NCBI GenBank assembly: GCA_013334325.1
Contig: JAAXXT010000003.1
Location: 1 to 64,000, forward strand
Length of the DNA: 64,000 nt
Direction of reading: 5' to 3'
Source: Erysipelotrichaceae bacterium
GTDB lineage: Bacteria; Bacillota_I; Bacilli_A; Erysipelotrichales; Erysipelotrichaceae
Below are positions 35,178 through 41,468 of this stretch, in pieces; the stretch's first letter is position 1, and each line of letters opens with the position of its first letter. The position numbers were made by a program, and so were the translations under genes. The notes below the pieces were generated by a model. That model was not told the DNA's origin and did not search any database. It was given only the letters and a program-made list of their open reading frames with translations.

Positions 35178-35199
35178 AAAGCCTTTAAAAGGCTTTTTT
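35178..35199 (+). terminator. Terminator after tRNA-Arg
   Basis: AAAGCC with GGCTTT around a TTTAAAA centre, followed by T. It lies within the island, so it was probably supplied by the inserted DNA. Confidence 0.7.
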
Positions 35200-35460
35200 A
35201 ATGGCTATTTTCCGAATTGTCGCAAAGTTGGAGTGTATTGAGTAAATGTGATTCTATTTTTTAAATGTCATAGTGAACCAAGCAGTGAAGAAACTGGAAT
35301 AGATCGACTTATATAAAGTCACAATTTTAAAATTGTATGAGTACAAGATAAGGACTATTTCAGTTCTCAACTATCGAAATAAGCCATTCAATTAATTCAA
35401 TAGAATAACTATAAACATTTTGATTTTTCGTGGTATATAAAATAGTCTTGGAGGTGCAAA
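35200..35460. other. AT-rich non-coding stretch in the left island end
   Basis: No convincing gene. It contains TTGTCGCA at 35217-35224 and a TATAAA/TAAAAT region near 35438-35446 that may be the promoter for the downstream genes, without a good -35. Confidence 0.4.
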
Positions 35461-35490
35461 ATGTTAGAACTCAGTAATATTTTATGGTAA
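35461..35490 (+). CDS. Possible 9-residue leader peptide MLELSNILW
   Basis: ATG at 35461 has a very strong Shine-Dalgarno (GGAGGTG) and ends after nine codons at TAA. The stop lies in a hairpin formed by ATATTTTA and TAAAATAT. It precedes the SDR gene by 43 bases. It may be a translated leader, or the broken start of an ABC ATPase gene, whose proteins often begin MLELxN. Confidence 0.3.
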   Translation: MLELSNILW

Positions 35491-35533
35491 AATATCGAAT
35501 ATTACAGACTTTATTGTTCACTAAGGAGAACTT

Positions 35534-36472
35534 ATGAATAAGTATATTAAACAATATAAATGGTCAAATATTTTCACAATGTTACATAATCAAAAATTAG
35601 ATCCTGAAGTATGCAGGGATACTTTTAATAATCATTTAGTCGTAATAACAGGGTCCACTTCTGGGATAGGTTATGATGCCGCAAAAAAATATGCTTCCTT
35701 AGGTGCTGATATTTTAAGTATAAATAGGAATGAAGAAAAAACGAAAAAACTATGTGAAGAACTTAAGCATAAATACGGCACAGAATGTACCTATATGATA
35801 GCGGACTTTTCAAAGCTTGACCAAGTGCATAATGTCGCTAAGAAACTAGCTTCTTTGGAAAGAAATATCGATGTGCTCATTCATAATGCGGGTGTTTATG
35901 TTACGCAAAAGACCATAACTGAAGATGATCTAGAACAAGTCTTTCAAACAAATTATCTTAGTACCTTTATTATAAACTACTATATAAAAGATAAATTCAT
36001 TAAGCAAAATAGTGGTCGTATCATTTTTGTAAATTCTGAAGGACATAGATTTGCTGCTTGGGGTTTACATTTAGATGACCTTAAGTGGGAAAAACACTCA
36101 TATTCAGGTTTAAAAAGTTATGGTTCTGCAAAACTAGCACAGCTATTATCCATGATAAAGTTTAATGAATATTTTCTTGGAACTAAAGTTACCATAAATG
36201 CAATGCATCCTGGAAATGTAAAAACAAACAGTGGAGAAAATAATGGTAAGTTTTATAAATTCTATAAAAAAGTGATTATTGACAGAAATGCAATATCTAT
36301 AGAGAATTCATCTGAAGCTTTATACTATTTAGGGGTTTCCAAGAAGGTGGAAAACACAAGTGGTAAGTTTTTTAATCTTACAACAGAAGAAATACCTGCC
36401 CCGCCTTCATTAGATAGGGAAGAAGCTGAAAGATTGTGGATACTTAGTATCCAATTGGGGGGATTAAAATGA
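35534..36472 (+). CDS. Short-chain dehydrogenase/reductase, retinol-dehydrogenase-like
   Basis: A 312-residue SDR. VVITGSTSGIGYDAA is the NAD(P)-binding motif, DVLIHNAGVYV the structural NAG, VNSEGHRF holds the catalytic Ser and YGSAKLAQ the Tyr/Lys pair. The length and the PGNVKT block fit the retinol dehydrogenase/WW-oxidoreductase type acting on hydrophobic alcohols or ketones. An N-terminal extension of about 30 residues precedes the fold. AAGGAG is well placed. The stop overlaps the next flavoprotein gene (ATGA), so the two probably act on one substrate. Codon use is AT-rich, unlike the flanking core genes. Confidence 0.78.
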   Translation: MNKYIKQYKWSNIFTMLHNQKLDPEVCRDTFNNHLVVITGSTSGIGYDAAKKYASLGADILSINRNEEKTKKLCEELKHKYGTECTYMIADFSKLDQVHNVAKKLASLERNIDVLIHNAGVYVTQKTITEDDLEQVFQTNYLSTFIINYYIKDKFIKQNSGRIIFVNSEGHRFAAWGLHLDDLKWEKHSYSGLKSYGSAKLAQLLSMIKFNEYFLGTKVTINAMHPGNVKTNSGENNGKFYKFYKKVIIDRNAISIENSSEALYYLGVSKKVENTSGKFFNLTTEEIPAPPSLDREEAERLWILSIQLGGLK

Positions 36473-38088
36473 ATAGTAGAAAAAACAAAGTTGTAGTTGT
36501 TGGTGCCGGCATGGCAGGATTAACAGCTGGAGCATATCTATCTAAAGAGAACTACGATGTATTGCTTTTAGAGAAGAACGATAGAACTGGAGGGTTAGTA
36601 AGTACCTTTCAGTATGAGGGTTTTTCATTTGACACAGGTCCAAGGGCTTTCGTAAATTCTGGAATGGTCAAACCTATAGTAAAAGATTTAGGTATTGAGT
36701 GGGAAACTCTGGATAACAAAATTTCAATAGCAATAGAGGATCAAATATTCCGTGTGGATTCCATGGAATCTATTAATGAGTATAAGAAGTTGTTACTAAA
36801 CCTATATCCTAATAAATCCAAAGATATAGAGAAAATAATGGCTAATATATATAAGCTATCTAATTATACAAAGGTTTTGTATGCTTTTGATAATCCGTAT
36901 TTTGTAGATTATATGAGTGATAAGAAATTTGTTATTAAAAAACTACTGCCTTGGACTTTTAAACTTTTGTATACTTTAAGAAAATTCAAGCAGTTTAATA
37001 TGCCGATGGAAGTGTTTCTTAAAGACTTAACGGATAGTCAGTCATTAATTGATATACTTACTCAGTTTTTTTTCAAAAAAACTCCAACATATTTTGCCTT
37101 GGGATACTATTGTGTATGGCTTGATTATTTTTATCCTAAGGGTGGAACTACCATGCTGCCTAAACTTCTTCAGGAAAAAATATTAAATGATGGTGGTGAA
37201 ATTAAGTTTAACACAATAATAAAAGAAGTTATTCCCTCTGAATCAAAGTTGATAGACTCTAATGGAAATGAGTATGAGTATGATTATCTTGTCTGGGCTG
37301 CGGATTTAAAAACCTTATATAAGGATCTTAATGTTAGCGGATTAGATAGGAATCTTATTGAAAAGATAGATTTAAAAGCTAAAGATGTTTATTCATCTAA
37401 ACCGGCTGAGTCTAGTTTCATTATGTTTGCGGCAATAGATCGTCCACCTTCATATTTTATGGATAAAGGTGGGGAACACTTCTTTTATACTCCATCAAAG
37501 CAAGGGTTAGGAGATACTAATAAAGAGAGAATAGAAGAACTTTTGGAAAACTTTGATAAAAAATCTAAGTCTGAAATATTAGAATGGGTAGACGATTTTT
37601 GTAACTTAAACACATATGAGGTATCAATACCAGTACTTAGAGATTCCAACCTAGCTCCTCAAGATAAGACGGGAATTATGGTGAGTTGCCTATTTGATTA
37701 TAGAGTTATAGAAAAAATAAATGCTGCAGGTTGGGTCGATGAATTTAAAAGAGAAATGGAAGATAGAATTCTTATGATATTCTCTAAATCTTTCTTTAAG
37801 GGTTTAAATAAGGATGTTTTATTCAAATTCTCAAGTACACCTCTTACAATAAATAAGATGGTGGGAAGCACTGGGGGATCGATTGTAGGTTGGTCTTTTG
37901 AAACCAAAGCTCCTGTATTTAGTGAATTAGGTGATATGCCAAAATGTGCAAAAACACCTATACCTAATATTTACCAAGCGGGGCAGTGGGCTTATGCTCC
38001 TGCAGGTGTTCCAATAGCAATGCTTACAGGATGGCATGCAAGCCAAGAAATAATTAAAAAATCTAAAGGGATGATATTAAATAACTGA
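36469..38088 (+). CDS. Phytoene desaturase/retinol saturase-like flavoprotein
   Basis: A 539-residue FAD protein. VVVVGAGMAGLTAGAYL is the Rossmann FAD-binding motif, followed by EKNDRTGGLVSTF and FDTGPRAF, the typical second FAD block of the CrtI family. The C-terminal NIYQAGQWAYAPAGVPIAM corresponds to the conserved CrtI end motif (GxGVPG-like, here AGVP). Such enzymes desaturate, saturate or isomerise polyene or isoprenoid chains. No phytoene synthase is nearby, so carotenoid synthesis is not implied. GGGGGG precedes the ATG, which overlaps the SDR stop. It shares the low G+C content of the island. Confidence 0.8.
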   Translation: MNSRKNKVVVVGAGMAGLTAGAYLSKENYDVLLLEKNDRTGGLVSTFQYEGFSFDTGPRAFVNSGMVKPIVKDLGIEWETLDNKISIAIEDQIFRVDSMESINEYKKLLLNLYPNKSKDIEKIMANIYKLSNYTKVLYAFDNPYFVDYMSDKKFVIKKLLPWTFKLLYTLRKFKQFNMPMEVFLKDLTDSQSLIDILTQFFFKKTPTYFALGYYCVWLDYFYPKGGTTMLPKLLQEKILNDGGEIKFNTIIKEVIPSESKLIDSNGNEYEYDYLVWAADLKTLYKDLNVSGLDRNLIEKIDLKAKDVYSSKPAESSFIMFAAIDRPPSYFMDKGGEHFFYTPSKQGLGDTNKERIEELLENFDKKSKSEILEWVDDFCNLNTYEVSIPVLRDSNLAPQDKTGIMVSCLFDYRVIEKINAAGWVDEFKREMEDRILMIFSKSFFKGLNKDVLFKFSSTPLTINKMVGSTGGSIVGWSFETKAPVFSELGDMPKCAKTPIPNIYQAGQWAYAPAGVPIAMLTGWHASQEIIKKSKGMILNN

Positions 38089-38136
38089 ACCCTTTAGATG
38101 GGTTAGTTTAGTTAAAAGGGACAGATAAATAAAAAG

Positions 38137-38165
38137 ACACATTAGAAATCTAGAGTGTTTTTTTA
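38137..38165 (+). terminator. Terminator after the island operon
   Basis: ACACATTAGA and TCTAGAGTGT form an imperfect stem followed by about eight T. Confidence 0.6.
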
Positions 38166-38189
38166 TAGGCTAAACACAAGGAGAAAAGA

Positions 38190-38315
38190 ATGAGAGAAAG
38201 AAAGACCATAAAGCACGCTGTGTATATAATTGAAGAGAAAGAGAAGATTGGGTGTGATGAGGAAAGTGAAGTCTTTAAGCAAAACACCATAGTTGTACAA
38301 ACCAGTTTTAGGTAG
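38190..38315 (+). CDS. Hypothetical 41-residue protein in the island
   Basis: A short frame with AAGGAG well placed before its ATG. The product starts MRERKTIKHAVYIIEE, is rich in Lys and Glu with one Cys, and ends TSFR. Its codon use resembles the island genes. Small charged proteins of this kind occur in mobile elements (excisionase or repressor-like), but I see no helix-turn-helix and cannot name a family. It follows the terminator of the flavoprotein gene. Confidence 0.45.
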   Translation: MRERKTIKHAVYIIEEKEKIGCDEESEVFKQNTIVVQTSFR

Positions 38316-38437
38316 ACATATTTGAGTCGGAAATGACTCTACAAATTATGGACTATTCCAAAATTATATTTGAATATTTTAGCATCGAGAAGCTATCATG
38401 AAAAGTTGTCGCACAATAAAAAATATTAATAATTTTT

Positions 38438-38472
38438 AATCAAAAACAGTTATTTTTCAACGGTTTTTGATT
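38438..38472. repeat. 14-bp inverted repeat near the right island end
   Basis: 38438-38451 pairs with 38459-38472 with one mismatch around a seven-base loop. There is no T run after it, so it is not a clear terminator; it could be a protein-binding site near the attachment site. Confidence 0.45.
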
Positions 38473-38509
38473 ATTTCATCGCTATTTGATACGTAAAAAT
38501 CTTTTCCTA

Positions 38510-38520
38510 TCAGGACGCCA
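38510..38520 (+). repeat. Right copy of the 11-bp direct repeat (attR candidate)
   Basis: TCAGGACGCCA, identical to the tRNA-Arg 3' end at 35158-35168. The bases before it do not resemble the rest of a tRNA, so it is not a second tRNA copy. Confidence 0.6.
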
Positions 38521-38530
38521 GTTAAAATTT

Positions 38531-38554
38531 AAGCCATTATTAATGGCTTTTTTT
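38531..38554 (+). terminator. Terminator following the right repeat
   Basis: AAGCCATTA pairs with TAATGGCTT and is followed by T. No gene precedes it closely, consistent with its being the original terminator of the tRNA before insertion. The remaining stretch to 38658 shows no feature. Confidence 0.65.
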
Positions 38555-38658
38555 GTGATGGCACGTGGAATGGTAGGTATCAAATATAGGAAGAATACAA
38601 ATCTTTGTTCCTTAAGAATTCAAGATGTTGGAATAATAAAACCTATTTATGTATCAAA

Positions 38659-39231
38659 TCAACCTTCAATTAGACGTCCAACAAGTAACTTAATATACAA
38701 GACCGGGATTAACCATTCAAAACCATACACGGGATTGATAATGAAGCTATTTATCACAATGGCAATAAGAACACATAAAATTGAGCTTGGATATTGGGTT
38801 TGCTTAGGACTCTTTAGAATGAGATAGGCAAAAGCTAATAATAAACCATACCATATGAATCCATAAAGTAACTTCGATGGTTCAAAGAAGCCATAAACCA
38901 GTATCGGATAAATATGAAGTCCTATAAAAAGTAGAGGTTTTCTTAATACATTAGCAATCCAAGGATCTTCATTTGAACTCTGAGTATGATAAAAAGCCTT
39001 AGTGGATCTCATCATATTGACGACCATACCTCCACCTAAATCAAAGCCCATCTCAAGTGCGATGATGATCTGAAAGAGCGACCAATGAACTTTAGATTGA
39101 ATGATCAATCCAAACAAAAAGATGGGGATAATCAAACTAGATATAATTCCTAGAACGATATCTAGTGAACTAGGATTTTTTCCGAAAATTAAGTTTGAGA
39201 TTGTCTTTAGAATAGAATTTACTTGATTCAA
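38659..39231 (-). CDS. Multi-pass membrane protein of unknown function
   Basis: A 190-residue protein with about five hydrophobic segments. I do not recognise a family with certainty. GFDLGGGMVVNMMRST after the second helix is the most distinctive motif and may be a conserved loop. It starts at a TTG (39231) with GGAG eight bases upstream; no ATG gives a comparable frame. It lies 18 bases after the CPBP protease gene on the same strand, so the two are probably one operon. Confidence 0.6.
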   Translation of the reverse strand: MNQVNSILKTISNLIFGKNPSSLDIVLGIISSLIIPIFLFGLIIQSKVHWSLFQIIIALEMGFDLGGGMVVNMMRSTKAFYHTQSSNEDPWIANVLRKPLLFIGLHIYPILVYGFFEPSKLLYGFIWYGLLLAFAYLILKSPKQTQYPSSILCVLIAIVINSFIINPVYGFEWLIPVLYIKLLVGRLIEG

Positions 39232-39249
39232 AATGAATTCTCCTATTAC

Positions 39250-39954
39250 TTAAAGTGCACTAAAAAACAACATTAAAATAACCACATCTTGTAGGAAATG
39301 TATAAACCACGCCCAGAAGAAGCCTTTGGTTTCTAAGATGGACTTCGTTAAGAACCAACCTAAGAAAGCAGCCATTAAAGCACCCATAAGACCTTTAGGT
39401 GCCATCCCAAAATAATGAACAGTCCCAAAGACCGCAGATCCTAAGAAAAGTGCGAGTTTTGGAGAAAATCCTTCATTATCGACGATGGTGACATAAGAGT
39501 ATCTAAAAACAATCTCCTCAGTGAATGAATTCATCAACGCCAGTATAAGAACAAGAGGAACATCAGGAAAAAGTCTGAATGTTAAGCTTTGACTATTGAC
39601 TTGAAAATAAACGACAAGTGCTGTTCCTAGAGAGATCATAGCCCCAATGGTAATACCTGTCTGTGTCCAAGTAGAACCTTCGGGTATCCCAAGCCATTTT
39701 ACAGGTGCCATTTTACCTTTAAGATGGTTGATGTTTAGGTACTTAAGCTTTGTTTTTCTAGCGATGATAAAGAGAAATAGTACCATGGATAGAGATAACA
39801 AAATCGTGCTTAATTGGAGATTGATCTGAGCATTAATGAATGAAGAGGAGAAAAACGAGAAGTTAAACAAAGGTTTTTTTCCGAACCCAAAAATAAGATG
39901 GATTTCTATAAAACTAAAGACCAATACGAGACATAATCTTAGATACTTTTTCAT
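39250..39954 (-). CDS. CPBP family intramembrane metalloprotease
   Basis: A 234-residue membrane protein. SFTEEIVFRYSYV contains the EExxxR motif of the CPBP/Rce1-like (ABI) family; FGTVHYFGMAP and WAWFIHFLQDV supply the two His ligands. About seven helices are seen. Family members cut prenylated proteins or act in bacteriocin self-immunity and peptide maturation; the substrate here is unknown. GGAG is close to the ATG at 39954. The 39955-40110 stretch upstream shows no other feature. Confidence 0.78.
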   Translation of the reverse strand: MKKYLRLCLVLVFSFIEIHLIFGFGKKPLFNFSFFSSSFINAQINLQLSTILLSLSMVLFLFIIARKTKLKYLNINHLKGKMAPVKWLGIPEGSTWTQTGITIGAMISLGTALVVYFQVNSQSLTFRLFPDVPLVLILALMNSFTEEIVFRYSYVTIVDNEGFSPKLALFLGSAVFGTVHYFGMAPKGLMGALMAAFLGWFLTKSILETKGFFWAWFIHFLQDVVILMLFFSAL

Positions 39955-40110
39955 GGGGCTCCATTCTAGATAAACTATTTTGTTTTTATTGTATCAAAGA
40001 GATTCTGGTTTGGATTATCTTAAATGATGAGAGTACATAATTTATAGGTGTTACTCTTAATAATCATCATAAATAACAAAATTTGAGGAAATTGCCTTCA
40101 TATAAAATGA

Positions 40111-40890
40111 TCATTTTCTATGACTTAGTTGACTGGAATGTATTCCAGGAGCGTGATATTGTTGAGTCTTATGAGGATGTATTTTACCAAAATGTATGGC
40201 TTGCGTAGGACACCAATTTAAACAGGCAAAGCACCATTCACAATTTTGACCAATACTGATCTTACCATCGATGTTTCTAATGTTTTCAACAGGACAAAGT
40301 CTAGTACATAAATTACAGTTGATACAGCTGGAATCTACATATCTATTTTGAGCTGAGTAGAGATGGATGAACGAGAATTTCGTCAGTGGACTCAAGGTCA
40401 GATGCCATAGATTGGGAGCAACTAATGGGATATGATCCATATTTTTAATATGTTGAACAATTTCGTCGATCTTAAGATCCAATTCATTGAGTGCTATGTT
40501 TCTTTGAACCAAGGATGTTTTCAAAATAATACTGTTATCAGCAAGAGACAAGCTTTTCCCAAAGGCCAAAGATGATCCATTTTTGCCAAGGAGTTTATTT
40601 ACATCATAGATAACATTTGGTGTTTCTTCACCAGAACTGGTAATACAAAAAATGGTTTTACTTTTAGGGAGTAAGTTTTCTTCAAGTACTCTTTTTACAA
40701 TTGCTGGCATCTTGTAGAAATAGACAGGAAATATAAGACCAATGTTTACATCTTCAAGCTTAGGGGATAATGATGTTTTTAAAAGATCAACTAGAGGAAT
40801 AACTTTAGATTGAGGTAGTTTTTTAGCGATTGAGTTCGCAATCAGTAGAGAATTTCCAGTTCCTGAAAAAACATAGATTAGTGTTTGCAT
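40111..40890 (-). CDS. EFR1-type flavodoxin-ferredoxin fusion
   Basis: A 259-residue protein with an N-terminal flavodoxin-like domain (FSGTGNSLLIA is the FMN phosphate loop, about residues 8-18) and a C-terminal double [4Fe-4S] ferredoxin domain. The ferredoxin cysteines read CINCNLCTRLCP and CEWCFACLNWCP, two CxxCxxCxxxCP clusters. Such EFR1 proteins pass electrons between a flavin and low-potential Fe-S partners. AAGGATG precedes the ATG, which overlaps the end of the ArsR regulator gene, so the regulator probably controls it. Confidence 0.85.
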   Translation of the reverse strand: MQTLIYVFSGTGNSLLIANSIAKKLPQSKVIPLVDLLKTSLSPKLEDVNIGLIFPVYFYKMPAIVKRVLEENLLPKSKTIFCITSSGEETPNVIYDVNKLLGKNGSSLAFGKSLSLADNSIILKTSLVQRNIALNELDLKIDEIVQHIKNMDHIPLVAPNLWHLTLSPLTKFSFIHLYSAQNRYVDSSCINCNLCTRLCPVENIRNIDGKISIGQNCEWCFACLNWCPTQAIHFGKIHPHKTQQYHAPGIHSSQLSHRK

Positions 40891-41234
40891 GAGTCATCCT
40901 TATAAATGCCTGATTCTAGAAGTTCTTCGATATGTTCTACTATTCTCTTTAGGTCTTTTAAAGTAGTCGTAGGGGATATATAGTAAAAATTCATGGTTCC
41001 TTTTTTTATACAATCAATGATTTTAGCATCCAATAGGATCTTCAGATGATGTGATACTGATGGTCTAGAAAGATGAGTCTTTACGGTAATTTCTCCGACC
41101 CTCATTCCTGGGCATCCTGAATCTATTAGAACCATGATAATGAGTTGTCTTGTTTCATCACCAATGGCTGAAAGCGTAGATCCTACAGCGAGAAAATCTC
41201 TCTTGATTTGGCTTAGTTTATCAGTATAGTCCAT
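40878..41234 (-). CDS. ArsR-family winged-helix repressor
   Basis: A 118-residue regulator. DETRQLIIMVLIDSG, MRVGEITVKTHLSRPSVSHHLKILLDA and the wing KGTMNFYYIS are the ArsR/SmtB winged-helix pattern. Clear metal-binding cysteine clusters are absent apart from a Cys in DSGCPG and a C-terminal Cys, so the signal is unknown. I chose the ATG at 41234, with AAGGAG just upstream, over a longer frame reaching 41291. It is the first gene of a two-gene operon with the EFR1 protein. Confidence 0.82.
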   Translation of the reverse strand: MDYTDKLSQIKRDFLAVGSTLSAIGDETRQLIIMVLIDSGCPGMRVGEITVKTHLSRPSVSHHLKILLDAKIIDCIKKGTMNFYYISPTTTLKDLKRIVEHIEELLESGIYKDDSCKH

Positions 41235-41272
41235 AGGATCTCCTTGAATGGTTCGTTTTTTTCGACGGTTAT

Positions 41273-41301
41273 AGTTTACCTTATCTATCAAACCTAATCA
41301 A
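41273..41301 (-). promoter_or_regulatory. Promoter of the ArsR-EFR1 operon
   Basis: On the minus strand TTGATT (41296-41301), 17 bases and TAAACT (41273-41278). Confidence 0.5.
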
Positions 41302-41397
41302 TAATGAGAAAGAAAATCGATACGAACCATCAGATTTTAGTTTAGAATGAATAAAGAATTATAGGATTTTTAGGTTATTCAGATATAAACCATTTAT

Positions 41398-41437
41398 TTG
41401 ACAAAAATGAAATAATTATAGTTATATATAGTATAAT
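41398..41437 (+). promoter_or_regulatory. Promoter region of the lectin-domain surface protein
   Basis: TTGACA (41398-41403) with TTATAT 18 bases on, and a further TATAAT at 41432-41437 in a very AT-rich stretch. AAAGGTGG follows before the ATG. Which -10 is used cannot be told by eye. Confidence 0.45.
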
Positions 41438-41468
41438 TTAATATAAAGAAAGGTGGATATTTTATTTT

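Larger units (their letters stand above)
35169..38520. mobile_element. Putative 3.3-kb integrated island at tRNA-Arg, without integrase
   Basis: The block between the two 11-bp repeats is visibly richer in A+T and uses more ATA, AGA and GGA codons than its neighbours. It holds an SDR gene, a phytoene-desaturase-like gene and a 41-codon frame. The octamer TTGTCGCA occurs inside both ends (35217-35224 and 38406-38413), and a 14-bp inverted repeat sits near the right end. A terminator typical for a tRNA gene (38531-38554) follows the right repeat, as if it once followed the tRNA directly. No integrase is present, so the element would be a relic or mobilised in trans. Confidence 0.55.

Noticed and set aside
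36469-38088. Carotenoid biosynthesis locus
   Set aside because: Only a CrtI-like protein is present. There is no phytoene or squalene synthase, so pigment synthesis is not supported.
38510-38520. Second, degraded tRNA-Arg gene
   Set aside because: Only the last 11 bases match; no T arm or anticodon stem precedes them, so an attachment-site copy is the better reading.
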